From: JBQLZQ01 sp052168355
GTDB lineage: Bacteria > Pseudomonadota > Alphaproteobacteria > DSM-16000 > Inquilinaceae
Direction of reading: 5' to 3'
Length of the DNA: 50,402 nt
Assembly (NCBI GenBank): GCA_052168355.1
Contig: JBQLZQ010000038.1
Coordinates: forward strand, 1-50,402
Part shown: piece after piece, positions 33,508 through 42,717 of the stretch
Layout of the letters: the number at the start of each line of letters is the position of its first letter
Position numbering within the stretch: the first letter of the stretch is position 1
Made by a program: the position numbers and the translations under genes
Notes under the pieces: generated by a model
What the model was told of the DNA's origin: nothing
Database searches by the model: none
Seen by the model: the letters and a program-made list of their open reading frames with translations, nothing else

Positions 33508-34497
33508 CTATCGCTGATCGGCGAAGGGATTGGGGACCGGCGCGGCGGGGTCGAAGCCGAGATAGGCCCAGGTTTTGCCCATCTCCGGGGGCAACGGCGC
33601 GGTGACGTCGAGGACCCCGCCACCGGGGCGCGGCACGACCAGACGGCGGGCATGAAGGTGCATCCGAGGATCCACCTCGGCGCCCGGCAACACCGCACCG
33701 CTGCCCCCGTATTTGCGGTCGCCCAGGATCGGCACGCCCAGCGCCGCGGCGTGGACCCGCAGCTGATGGGTTCGGCCGGTCAGCGGCCACATCGCCAGCC
33801 AGGTGGCGCGCGATCCGGCCCGATCGACCATGGCATAGAGAGTGGTCGCCGGCTTGCCGCCGCCGGTTCCGGCCCGGACCATCTCGCCCCGGGGCCCCGG
33901 GCATTTCTCGAGCGGGAGGTCGAGCCTGCCCCGCTCGGGATGCGGCACGCCGACGACGGCCGCCCAATATTCCTTCTGGGCGTCCTTGGACCGGAATGAC
34001 GTGGTCAGGGCGCGCGCCGCCGCGGCCGTGCGAGCCAACACCAGAACGCCGCTGGTATCCCGGTCCAGGCGATGGACCAGACGCGGTCTTTCCGCGGCGC
34101 CGAACCTCAGCGCATCGAGCAGCCCGTCGAGGTGGCGCCCGGTCTTTGGCCCGCCCTGTACGGCCCATCCCGCCGGTTTGTCGATGGCAATGACCATATC
34201 GTCGCGGTACAGGACCAGATCGCGGACGGCCCTGGTTTCCGCCTCGGTGGGCGGCGCCGGCCGCGCCGGCGGCGGCCGTGCTTCCGCCTCGTCGGGCAAG
34301 GGCGGCACCCGCACCGTCTGCCCCGGCCCCAGCCTTTGCCCGGCCTTTGCCCGCTTGCCGTCGACCCGGATCTGACCGGTGCGCAGCAGCTTCTCCAGCC
34401 GTCCGTGTCCGACCTGCGGAAAACGGTTGCGGAACCACCGGTCGAGCCGCATGTCGGCATCCGCGGTTTCGACCAGAAGGGTGACGACACTGGTCAT
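33508..34497 (-). CDS. rluC: RluA-family 23S rRNA pseudouridine synthase (RluC-like)
   Basis: A 329-residue enzyme that isomerises uridines in 23S rRNA. An N-terminal S4 domain (MRLDRWFRNRFPQVGHGRLEKLLRTGQIRVDG) precedes the catalytic domain with the RluA motif RLVHRLDRDTSGVLVLA, whose Asp is the nucleophile. Later family blocks are MWPLTGRTHQLRVHAAALG and ILGDRKYGG. ATG 34497 overlaps the crcB TGA (ATGA). The frame above is noise. Target uridines are not deducible. Confidence 0.93.
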   Translation of the reverse strand: MTSVVTLLVETADADMRLDRWFRNRFPQVGHGRLEKLLRTGQIRVDGKRAKAGQRLGPGQTVRVPPLPDEAEARPPPARPAPPTEAETRAVRDLVLYRDDMVIAIDKPAGWAVQGGPKTGRHLDGLLDALRFGAAERPRLVHRLDRDTSGVLVLARTAAAARALTTSFRSKDAQKEYWAAVVGVPHPERGRLDLPLEKCPGPRGEMVRAGTGGGKPATTLYAMVDRAGSRATWLAMWPLTGRTHQLRVHAAALGVPILGDRKYGGSGAVLPGAEVDPRMHLHARRLVVPRPGGGVLDVTAPLPPEMGKTWAYLGFDPAAPVPNPFADQR

Positions 34498-34874
34498 GCC
34501 AGCAGCGCCCGGGCCAGCCGGAGTCCGGCGATCAGACCGCCGATGCACAGGATCAGCGAGGCCGCCACATAAGCGGCGGCGGCCCAGGCCTCGCCGCGTT
34601 GCGCGAGGACCACGACATCCAGGGAGAACGTCGAAAAGGTGGTGAAAGCGCCAAGCACGCCGACGACCAGAAAGGCTCGGACCTCGGGCCCCGGCGACCA
34701 GACCAGCGCCATGACTTCGACAAGGAGCCCCATGGCCACCGACCCCACCACATTGACGGCCAGCGTGCCCCAGGGAAACCCGATGCCGACCAGCCGCGTC
34801 GCCCCGACCATGACCCCGTAGCGGGCCAGGGCGCCCAAGGCGCCGCCCAGGGCCACCGCCAGAACCATCTTCAC
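34494..34874 (-). CDS. crcB: CrcB/Fluc-type fluoride channel
   Basis: A small four-helix membrane protein of 124-126 residues that lets fluoride leave the cell. Motifs are GGALGALARYGV, the WGTLAVNVVGS block (the conserved Asn faces the pore) and GVLGAFTTFSTFSLD, the phenylalanine-box and sodium-site region. GTG 34874 overlaps the rarA TGA (GTGA), the coupling style used elsewhere here; ATG 34868 is two codons later and equally possible. No fluoride riboswitch is expected inside this operon, and none was seen. Confidence 0.95.
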   Translation of the reverse strand: MKMVLAVALGGALGALARYGVMVGATRLVGIGFPWGTLAVNVVGSVAMGLLVEVMALVWSPGPEVRAFLVVGVLGAFTTFSTFSLDVVVLAQRGEAWAAAAYVAASLILCIGGLIAGLRLARALLA

Positions 34875-36206
34875 GCGCCCTCTCCCTCGTTCTGGCGGCG
34901 GTCGCGCAACCGGGCCCAATAGTCGAGCCGCTTTTTGATCTCGCGTTCGAAGCCGCGCTCGGGCGGCCGGTAAAAGGCGCGGCGTTCCATGCCGTCGGGG
35001 AAGTAGTTCTGCCCGGAGAAACCGTCCTCGGCGTCGTGATCGTAGCGATAGCCGCTGCCGTACCCCAGATCCTTCATCAGCCGGGTCGGCGCGTTGAGGA
35101 TGTGCATGGGCGGCATCAGGCTTCCCGTTTCCCGCGCCGCCCGCCCCGCCTCCTTGCTGGCGACATAGGCGGCGTTGGATTTGGGCGCGGTGGCCAGATA
35201 GATGACCGCCTGGGAAATGGCCAGTTCGCCCTCCGGCGAGCCCAGGCGCTCATAGGCGTCCCAGGCGGCCAGCGTCTGGGTCAGGGCGGCCGGGTCCGCC
35301 AGACCGATATCCTCGACCGCGAAGCGGGCCAGCCGCCGCGCGATGTAACGCGGGTCCTCGCCGCCGGCCAGCATCCGCGCCAGCCAATAGAGAGAGGCGT
35401 CGACATCCGACCCGCGCAGGCTTTTGTGCAGGGCGCTGATCAGGTTGTAATGCCCTTCCTGGGCCTTGTCGTAGATCGGCGCCCGGCGTTGGACGATACC
35501 CGCCAGACCGCCCGGATCCAAAGGGTCGGACCGGTCGAGGGCGAACAGTTCCTCGCACAGATTGAGCAGGAATCGGCCGTCGCCGTCGGCCATGGCCTTG
35601 AGCGCCGTGCGGCCATCGTCGGTCAGCGGCAGGTGCCGCCCCTCCAGCGCCTCGGCCCGGTCCAGCAGCCGGTCGAGCGCCGCGTCGTCCAGCCGCCGCA
35701 GCACGAACACCTGACAGCGCGACAGCAGGGCGGCGTTGAGCTCGAACGACGGGTTTTCCGTCGTCGCCCCGATCAGGGTGATGGTGCCGTCCTCGACATT
35801 CGGCAGGAACGCGTCCTGCTGCGACCGGTTGAAGCGATGGATCTCATCGACGAAGAGCAGGGTTCCCTGCCCGGCGTGGCGACGCTCGGCGGCCTGGTCG
35901 AACACGCGGCGCAGATCGGCGACGCCGGAAAACACCGCCGACAGCGGCACGAATTCCATGTCGGTGCGGTCGGCCAGCAGGCGGGCCAGCGTCGTCTTGC
36001 CGCAACCGGGCGGCCCCCACAGCACCATGGAAGCCAGCCGATGCGACCCGACCATGCGCCCGATGGGCCCCTGGGGCGACAGAAGATGGTCCTGCCCCAC
36101 CACCTCGTCCAGCGACTGCGGCCGCATCCGGTCGGCCAGCGGCCGCGGCGCCAAGGTGTCGAACAACCCCGCCGTGGCGGTTCCGGACGGTGTCTTCGCC
36201 CGCCTC

Positions 36207-36214
<8 letters not shown>
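34871..36214 (-). CDS. rarA: Replication-associated recombination protein A, AAA+ ATPase
   Basis: A 447-residue AAA+ protein (RarA/MgsA/WRNIP1 family) acting at stalled replication forks. It begins with an N-terminal segment FDTLAPRPLADRMRPQSLDEVVGQDHLL, then Walker A GPPGCGKTTLARLLA, Walker B-type LLFVDEIHRFNRSQQDAFLPNVEDG, the sensor block GATTENPSFELNAALLSRC and the C-terminal DASLYWLARMLAGGEDPRYIARRL. ATG 36214 overlaps the end of the degP-like gene by 8 nt. Conserved operon with crcB and rluC. Confidence 0.97.
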
Positions 36215-37637
<1,423 letters not shown>

Positions 37638-37807
37638 CCTATCGACCGGCCGGCGGCCGCACAATCTGGGCGATGCGCCGTGAGCCGAATGCCGGTCTCG
37701 GCGGCCGGAGTTCGCCCCAAAGCAGCCGCCGGGCCGTGGCCGCGTTGACGGCGGCTACGCGGGACGAAGCGGCCATTCGAAAGAACCTGCGGCCATGTCA
37801 TTTCCGG

Positions 37808-38350
37808 TCATCCCCGGCTTTTCCCCCAAGCCTTGAGTTGGTCGCGGAGTGGTGTCCCGTTCGATTGGCCACTGATGCGTAGAACGGCCCGCAATACCTC
37901 GTCAATTGGCCGCGCCGTATCCAGCTCGTGTGTCGCGATGCGACGCAATAGGGGTTCCACCTCGCGGGTGTTCTCCACGATCCGCTGCGCCTCGTGAGAC
38001 GTTTTGCCATAGTCATTTCCTGTCCGGGTCCGGACGCGGTCGAGCAGGATGTCGGTCGGCGCGCGCAGAAGGACGATGCGATCGAAGCGCGGAACAAAGC
38101 GTCCCATGTTGGGCGCGCAGCCGGCAACGAAGAGCGGGGCGACGTCTTCGTCGTCGAGTAGTTTCTCAAGACGTGCCTCGTCCCAGAGCCAGTCGTGTCC
38201 CGGGTTCGCGCCGGTCGGGTCGCCGCCACACGGTACCCAGCCCGACCACCCATCCTCGTCCAAATCGATCGCGCGGTACCCCAAGGCCGCCAGAGCGGCA
38301 ATCGTCGATGACTTTCCCGTCCCGGACATCCCGGTAATCAGAACTTTCAT
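37808..38350 (-). CDS. Small P-loop NTPase / nucleotide-kinase-like protein
   Basis: A 180-residue protein. Walker A is at the very start, MKVLITGMSGTGKSSTIAAL, followed by LGYRAIDLDEDGWSGW, resembling shikimate- or adenylate-type kinases. The core LDDEDVAPLFVAGCAPNMGRFVPRFDRIVLLRAP has the kinase parallel-sheet pattern, and RVRTRTGNDYGKTSHE looks like a lid. Substrate unknown; it belongs to a widely scattered family. A GGGGG ribosome-binding site precedes ATG 38350. It is a member of the accessory block inserted next to the degP-like gene. Confidence 0.85.
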   Translation of the reverse strand: MKVLITGMSGTGKSSTIAALAALGYRAIDLDEDGWSGWVPCGGDPTGANPGHDWLWDEARLEKLLDDEDVAPLFVAGCAPNMGRFVPRFDRIVLLRAPTDILLDRVRTRTGNDYGKTSHEAQRIVENTREVEPLLRRIATHELDTARPIDEVLRAVLRISGQSNGTPLRDQLKAWGKSRG

Positions 38351-38579
38351 CGTTATCCCCCCGTCTGTCGCCAGCCCGGTGCCTCTCAGGCGATGACTGG
38401 TCCGTCGGCGCCGGTCAGCTTCCGACCCTCGTTGCGCATCCTTGAGCATTTTCAGTTGGATTTCAGAAGGCTGGTTTGCTTCGATGGCGCGATCTCTGCG
38501 GCGGACTCTGCGGCGGATCTTCCCAAGGCACGAGCCCTGGGGAAGACCGCCAATCCGGTCAGGTGTCCGCTTCCGCGCC

Positions 38580-39014
38580 TTACATGCCTGAACGAGACGT
38601 TCTGAGACGCTTTGGATCAACTATCGCGACGAGGCCCCCCGCCGATGCAATCAGGTTCGCGTCTGCGGTGGCGAGGGCATCGGCCTGGAGTTGGGTCAAG
38701 GCTATGTATTCGGCCAGCTCCGTCGTGCCCAATCCCTTTCGATCCGCAATGGCCCATGCCTGGCGGCGCATCACGGCATCGCCAAGGAACCTGATCTTCA
38801 GCTTCGCGAAGCGGGCGTTGATGGCCAGGCCGTCACTTTCCGCCAGTTCACCGCTGCGGACGCGCTTGAAGAGCCTGTCGAGAACCTGTGACCGCAAAAG
38901 GGTCGGGGCCAGCAGCGCATAGGAGGGATCCGACACGATCTCTTCCGCAGCAATCAGGATGGCCGTGTCGGGGTCGATGACGACACGGGCCATCTTGTCG
39001 TCTGACGATCCCAT
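38580..39014 (-). CDS. PIN-domain-like protein (VapC-type fold), apparently solitary
   Basis: A 144-residue protein with PIN-like spacing: an early Asp in ARVVIDPDTAILIA, then YALLAPTLLRSQVLDRLF (the usual Glu of this helix is Gln), then the acidic TTELAEYIALTQLQADALATADANL with Glu and the TAD Asp. Toxins of the VapBC type have this fold and cleave RNA. No antitoxin reading frame is seen beside it, so it may be an orphan or a repurposed nuclease. Assignment rests on motif spacing and is moderate. Confidence 0.6.
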   Translation of the reverse strand: MGSSDDKMARVVIDPDTAILIAAEEIVSDPSYALLAPTLLRSQVLDRLFKRVRSGELAESDGLAINARFAKLKIRFLGDAVMRRQAWAIADRKGLGTTELAEYIALTQLQADALATADANLIASAGGLVAIVDPKRLRTSRSGM

Positions 39015-39040
39015 GGGTACCCCACGTCTGCTTTAGACCA

Positions 39041-39433
39041 CTAGAACCACATATCCTTGACGGTCCTGCCATCCCGCGGGAGATCATCGAAGCTGTCGTG
39101 CCCGTCGAAATGGTCGATGGGCAGGGCGGCGATCGGGTCGGGCTCCGTTAGGCGGAGATTGACGGCCGTCCAATGTCGCCCGTCCTTCCCGGCGCTGGTC
39201 GCGACGTAATGGGTGACGCAGCCACAGGCGCCGCAGAAATGAAAGTCGATCGCGCCACCGTCGGCCCGCCGATATGTGCTGGTTTCGCCCGCCGCATGGA
39301 TGTCGTGACCAATATGCCCATAGGCCCACAGAACCCCATAGCGACGGCAGATCGTGCAGTTGCAGGCGGTTACCGACTCTGGCTGCGTGTCAAGCGTCCA
39401 GGAAACCCGCCCGCAATGGCATGTGCCTTTCAT
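39041..39433 (-). CDS. GFA / CENP-V family zinc enzyme (glutathione-dependent formaldehyde-activating-like)
   Basis: A 130-residue protein with the GFA cysteine set: KGTCHCGRVSW, then ACNCTICRRYG, then FHFCGACGCVTHYVA, giving seven or so zinc-ligand Cys. Members bind zinc and may use glutathione adducts; a specific formaldehyde role is not certain for this sequence. ATG 39433 is chosen because AAGGAGAG lies 8 nt before it; the frame from 39472 has no better signal. It is adjacent to the MITE-like repeat. Confidence 0.9.
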   Translation of the reverse strand: MKGTCHCGRVSWTLDTQPESVTACNCTICRRYGVLWAYGHIGHDIHAAGETSTYRRADGGAIDFHFCGACGCVTHYVATSAGKDGRHWTAVNLRLTEPDPIAALPIDHFDGHDSFDDLPRDGRTVKDMWF

Positions 39434-39486
39434 TTTGCGCTCTCCTTCATCGTCCCGGTACGCCACCAACACGTTGGCGATGCGAT

Positions 39487-39624
39487 TAGAGCGCGATCGT
39501 CATTGGTGGAAGCGGACCCGCTTCCACCAATGACGTGAATCGCTCTCTAACTCTATGAATAGAGTAGGATTCACGCCTTGGGTGGGATCGCCGAAGCGAT
39601 TCCACCCAAGGCGATCCTGCTCTA
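39487..39624 (-). repeat. 138-bp MITE-like palindromic repeat, complete copy, inverted
   Basis: This copy is the reverse complement of 11723-11860, with one mismatch in 138 positions. TA flanks both ends. Its TAG end (39622-39624 on the minus strand) is the stop codon of the VOC gene, and the other end lies 53 nt upstream of the GFA start. It belongs to the accessory block between rplQ and the degP-like gene. Confidence 0.9.
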
Positions 39625-40026
39625 GCTGTCGACTTTGGGCCAGTAGGTTCCAAAGCTCCAGAGATTGTTCTCCGGGTCCCGGCACACGAATTCCCGTGAT
39701 CCATAGTCTGTGTCATGGAGTTCCATTTCGATGATGGAACCGGTCGCACGGACCTTGTCGTAGAGATCGTCGAGATTTTCGACCGCCACGTAAAGGGCGT
39801 CGGTACGTCTCCCGGTCTTGTCGCCGACGAGCCTCCCATAGTCGTCGTCCCGTGCTTCGCCCACCATGACGATCGAAGAGCCGAGCGAGAACTGAGCATG
39901 GGCCAGTGAGCCATCTTCGCTCCGGTAGAGCGCGTGTTCAACAAACCCGATCGTATCCTTAAGCCATGCGATTGCCGCATCCGCGTCGCGATATCGAATG
40001 GTGGGGAAAATGCAGGGAGGGGTCAT
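39622..40026 (-). CDS. VOC-superfamily (glyoxalase / bleomycin-resistance-like) protein
   Basis: A 134-residue protein with two beta-alpha-beta-beta-beta modules. It starts PPCIFPTIRYRDADAAIAWLKDTIGFVE (the typical VOC opening) and ends with YGSREFVCRDPENNLWSFGTYWP, which contains the conserved Arg-Asp-Pro-Glu-Asn segment. The metal-site residues are only partly typical, so it may act as a binding rather than a catalytic protein. It lies 75 nt downstream of the AraC-type regulator and is probably controlled by it. The TAG stop is supplied by the MITE-like repeat. Confidence 0.88.
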   Translation of the reverse strand: MTPPCIFPTIRYRDADAAIAWLKDTIGFVEHALYRSEDGSLAHAQFSLGSSIVMVGEARDDDYGRLVGDKTGRRTDALYVAVENLDDLYDKVRATGSIIEMELHDTDYGSREFVCRDPENNLWSFGTYWPKVDS

Positions 40027-40101
40027 GAGATCGGTCCATATGTGATTGTGCTGTCACGATAGACCGGATGTCGGGTGTTGAATTGAAGATTTCGGAACTG
40101 A

Positions 40102-40905
40102 TTAGAGTTGCAGGCGTGGCTCCGACGGTCTTGTCCGTCGCGCCCATGCAGACGGCGGCTCCCCGGCGAAGTCCTGAAATGCGCGGATCAGGTGGGCCTG
40201 GTCCGCATACCCTGCTTCGGCGGCGATCATCGCCCAACCGGTCGCGGCAGAACCGAGCGCAAGGGCGCGCGCCCGCTGAAACCGGAGCATGCGAGCCGCT
40301 GTGACCGGACGAATACCGGTCTCTTGACGAAACCGCGTGCTGAGGTGACGCGTGCTCCATCCGATGGCAGTAGCGGTCTCCGTGACCGTTTTTCCCTGGG
40401 CCAGCAAGTGCCATGATTGTCGAATGGGTATCGAGGCGGCGTGACCAAACCTCGGCGCGAGAAATCGTTCGATCAGATCGAACCGCACCTCCCAATCCCT
40501 CGTGCCGTAGAGCCGGTCATGGATCGTTTCATATTCGCCGCCGAATTGATCGACAGCACTCAATTCGACAACCTGCGACGCAAGTTCCGCGGCTGCGCCC
40601 CCGAACAGGCGGGCGGCGCCCAGCGGTGTCAGATCGACTTGCAACAGATGGGCTCCGGGTTCGCAGGACACAGTCACGGGGCCAGGATATAGGCCAGCGG
40701 TGAAGCTCGAGGTGCGGGCGATATCGCCCTGGCGCCCGAGTTGAATATCCCAAGGCTGGCCAAGATTGAAAACAATTGGAAAGACAAGCTCTGCCGTCTC
40801 CAGAAAGCGGCTTTCTTCGGTCTTCGAGGCATAACCTGAGATGCGCGCAATCAGCCCGGTCAAAGCCTGAGAAGGCATGCGAGAGATGAAGGTGACTTCG
40901 GCCAT
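40102..40905 (-). CDS. AraC-family transcriptional regulator
   Basis: A 267-residue regulator. The N-terminal 150 or so residues form a ligand or dimerisation domain of unknown ligand (YPGPVTVSCEPGAHLLQVDLTPLGAARLF). The C-terminal AraC domain carries two helix-turn-helix units: VTETATAIGWSTRHLSTRFRQETGIRP and WAMIAAEAGYADQAHLIRAFQDFAGEPPSAW. ATG 40905 (MAEVTFISRMP) is used; the frame from 41052 has no supporting signal. It probably regulates the VOC gene downstream and possibly itself. Part of the accessory block. Confidence 0.9.
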   Translation of the reverse strand: MAEVTFISRMPSQALTGLIARISGYASKTEESRFLETAELVFPIVFNLGQPWDIQLGRQGDIARTSSFTAGLYPGPVTVSCEPGAHLLQVDLTPLGAARLFGGAAAELASQVVELSAVDQFGGEYETIHDRLYGTRDWEVRFDLIERFLAPRFGHAASIPIRQSWHLLAQGKTVTETATAIGWSTRHLSTRFRQETGIRPVTAARMLRFQRARALALGSAATGWAMIAAEAGYADQAHLIRAFQDFAGEPPSAWARRTRPSEPRLQL

Positions 40906-40971
40906 GTGGGCAGCATAGCAAGTTGCCTGTGGCCATCTCCACATAGCCGACGTCCATCGTCCATGCAGCAT

Positions 40972-41115
40972 CGGTCGAAGCGGGCCCGACCCGGCCCTTC
41001 GCTGCAAACCCGGCGAATGACCGGTCCTGGCCTGGCCCACCCCTGCGATCAAACCCAGTCAAAAAGCGCTTTGGCTCAAAGGCGGACATCGAAACGACAA
41101 CAGGCGATATCCGCC
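40972..41115 (-). repeat. Repeat A flanking the methionine-rich gene
   Basis: On the minus strand this runs CGATGTCCGCC (41081-41091) to GGGCCCGCTTCGACCG (40972-40987). The same two end motifs recur on the plus strand at 42007-42055, with 15 of 16 bases matching at the second. The CGATGTCCGCC end also pairs with CGATATCCGCC at 41105-41115 as an imperfect local hairpin. A 43-bp imperfect direct repeat is shared with 41975-42017. It lies in the 330-nt gap upstream of the AraC gene. Confidence 0.5.
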
Positions 41116-41235
41116 CCGCCCGCTCCGCATCGGGGGCCCGCGACCGCTGAGACCGGCATCAACGTGCGGCGGCGGTCCGGCCCCGAGTCCGCATCTCGCT
41201 CATGAATCTGGCGCTCCTCGGACCTCTGAACTGGA

Positions 41236-41718
41236 TTACGCCGCTGTTTTCAGCGCATCGTCGAGTTTCCTTCGGAATGCCGTTTTTTGCTGATCGGACA
41301 TACCCTCGGTTCCCCTGTTCACCAGCGCGGAGACGATCTCCACCGCGACGTCGCCACGCTCCTCGGCATCGATCGCAGGCAGCATCATCCGGATGCAGTT
41401 CGGCATCATTTTCGTGAGCATCATTTCCTGCATTCCGTGGCCAGAGCCGCCGCCCATCATCTTGCCCATCGTGCCTTCCATTCCGGGCCGACCGTCTCCC
41501 CCGGCTTCGGACATCATGCCCATCATCATTTTGGGCATCATCTCCGCCATGTTCATGCCTTCCATCATTTTCGGCATCATCTCTGCCATCATGTGCTGCT
41601 TCTCTTCCGGAGTGATATCGGCAAAGAATTTCTCCATCATGCTGTCCATCATGGATTCCTTGTCTTCTTTGCTCATTCTCTCCATCATCAAATCCATCAT
41701 TCGTTGCATTATGCTCAT
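41236..41718 (-). CDS. Methionine-rich hypothetical protein
   Basis: A 160-residue protein with about 38 Met (24 %), mostly in MM or PKMM pairs within residues 1-115, such as MSIMQRMMDLMMERM and MMAEMMPKMMEGMNMAEMMP. A non-Met C-terminal helix follows (AIDAEERGDVAVEIVSALVNRGTEG). No signal peptide is present, so it is probably cytoplasmic. Repeated Met could bind copper(I) or act as oxidisable buffers; neither is shown here. ATG 41718 has a strong AGGGGAGGA ribosome-binding site; the longer GTG form from 41859 is less likely. It has an FNR-type promoter and is flanked by inverted repeats. Confidence 0.75.
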   Translation of the reverse strand: MSIMQRMMDLMMERMSKEDKESMMDSMMEKFFADITPEEKQHMMAEMMPKMMEGMNMAEMMPKMMMGMMSEAGGDGRPGMEGTMGKMMGGGSGHGMQEMMLTKMMPNCIRMMLPAIDAEERGDVAVEIVSALVNRGTEGMSDQQKTAFRRKLDDALKTAA

Positions 41719-41910
41719 GACTTTGTCCTCCCCTTGAAGGCCGCGTTGATGAAGCTCGACGAACGACTTCTTTTTCCGCAGCGACGGGTAGACGGGGCAA
41801 GAAACGACCGGAACCAGTTTGAAGCGCTCAAGCTTCGCCGTTACGCCGCGCGGTTCCACCTGGATAGATCTTTTATTACCTGCCGACCCGCCAAACAGGA
41901 CTGCGACTGA

Positions 41911-41952
41911 TTTCTAGCCCGACCGAGGATCAAGAGTATTGATGCAGGTCAA
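41911..41952 (-). promoter_or_regulatory. FNR-type box and -10 element upstream of the methionine-rich gene
   Basis: On the gene strand TTGACCTGCATCAA (41939-41952) matches the FNR consensus in all ten fixed positions. TAGAAA (complement of 41911-41916) is at exact class-II distance, placing the start near 41904. The leader to ATG 41718 is about 186 nt. The rest of this 443-nt gap (41719-42161) holds repeat B and the rplQ terminator, with no further gene. Confidence 0.65.
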
Positions 41953-42006
41953 GAAGAGATAACTCGATCGCTCCGGCTCAACGGCGTAAGTCACCATGGC
42001 AACAGG

Positions 42007-42055
42007 CGATGTCCGCCATGCATGATCAAGCAGGCAATGGGGCCCGCTTCGGCCG
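42007..42055 (+). repeat. Repeat B flanking the methionine-rich gene
   Basis: CGATGTCCGCC (42007-42017) and GGGCCCGCTTCGGCCG (42040-42055) are the same end motifs as repeat A in opposite orientation, with a shorter interior (49 versus 120 nt between outer bases). The pair brackets the methionine-rich gene and its promoter. Confidence 0.45.
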
Positions 42056-42102
42056 TTGGCTGAGCGTGACGTCTGTCGGGTTCAGGGGCCCGCAACGACG
42101 AA

Positions 42103-42124
42103 GGGCGGCCCCGAGAGGCCGCCC
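42103..42124 (-). terminator. Probable terminator of the rplQ operon
   Basis: GGGCGGCC (42103-42110) and GGCCGCCC (42117-42124) form an eight-base-pair stem with a six-base loop, 38 nt downstream of the rplQ stop. The U-tract on the minus strand is poor (TTCGTCG), so termination may be partial or Rho-assisted. Confidence 0.5.
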
Positions 42125-42161
42125 ATTTTCCGTACCGTCGCGCCGTCCCGACTTCAACCCG

Positions 42162-42584
42162 TCAGGACTCGTCCTCCTGGTCGTCATCGGTCTGGACCGG
42201 GCCGCTGTCCTGGCCCTTGGCCGCCTCGTCCCGCTCGACGAGTTCGATGATGGCCATGGGTGCGGCGTCGCCATAGCGCATCCCGGCCCGAAGCACCCGC
42301 GTATAGCCGCCGGGCCGCGACTTGTACCGCTCCGCCAGGGGGCCGAAAAGCTTGGCCACCATCGCTTCGTCCCGCAGCCGGGCGTAGGCGATCCGTCGCT
42401 TGTGCAGGCCACCCACCTTGCCCAGGGTGATCAGCTTCTCCACCACCGGGCGAAGCTCCTTGGCCTTGGGCAACGTGGTCTTGATCTGCTCATGCTTGAT
42501 CAGCGCCGCCGCCATGTTGGAGAACATGGCCTTGCGGTGGCTGGTGGTACGATTGAGCTTACGTCCACTGAGACCGTGACGCAT
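42162..42584 (-). CDS. rplQ: 50S ribosomal protein L17
   Basis: A 140-residue large-subunit protein. The N-terminus MRHGLSGRKLNRTTSHRKAMFSNMAAALIKHEQIKTTLPKAKELR is the L17 signature, located near the polypeptide exit region. The acidic C-terminal tail (QDSGPVQTDDDQEDES) is a normal family variant. It ends the alpha operon after rpoA. Normally followed by the degP-like gene; here the accessory block begins downstream. Confidence 0.98.
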   Translation of the reverse strand: MRHGLSGRKLNRTTSHRKAMFSNMAAALIKHEQIKTTLPKAKELRPVVEKLITLGKVGGLHKRRIAYARLRDEAMVAKLFGPLAERYKSRPGGYTRVLRAGMRYGDAAPMAIIELVERDEAAKGQDSGPVQTDDDQEDES

Positions 42585-42717
42585 GGATAGGCTCTCCCTT
42601 CTCTGACGGGGCCTCGCGCACGAGGCCGATTACGGTCGCCGAACCCCCGGCATCGGGAACGCCGGGCAGAACGGGCGGCGGGTCACCGCGACCCTGGGCT
42701 GCGCGACACGATCGCGC

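Noticed and set aside
38494..38517. Two tandem copies of CTCTGCGGCGGA
   Set aside because: Only two units are present in a GC-rich non-coding gap of 229 nt, with no sign of function or wider array. No CRISPR array is present anywhere.
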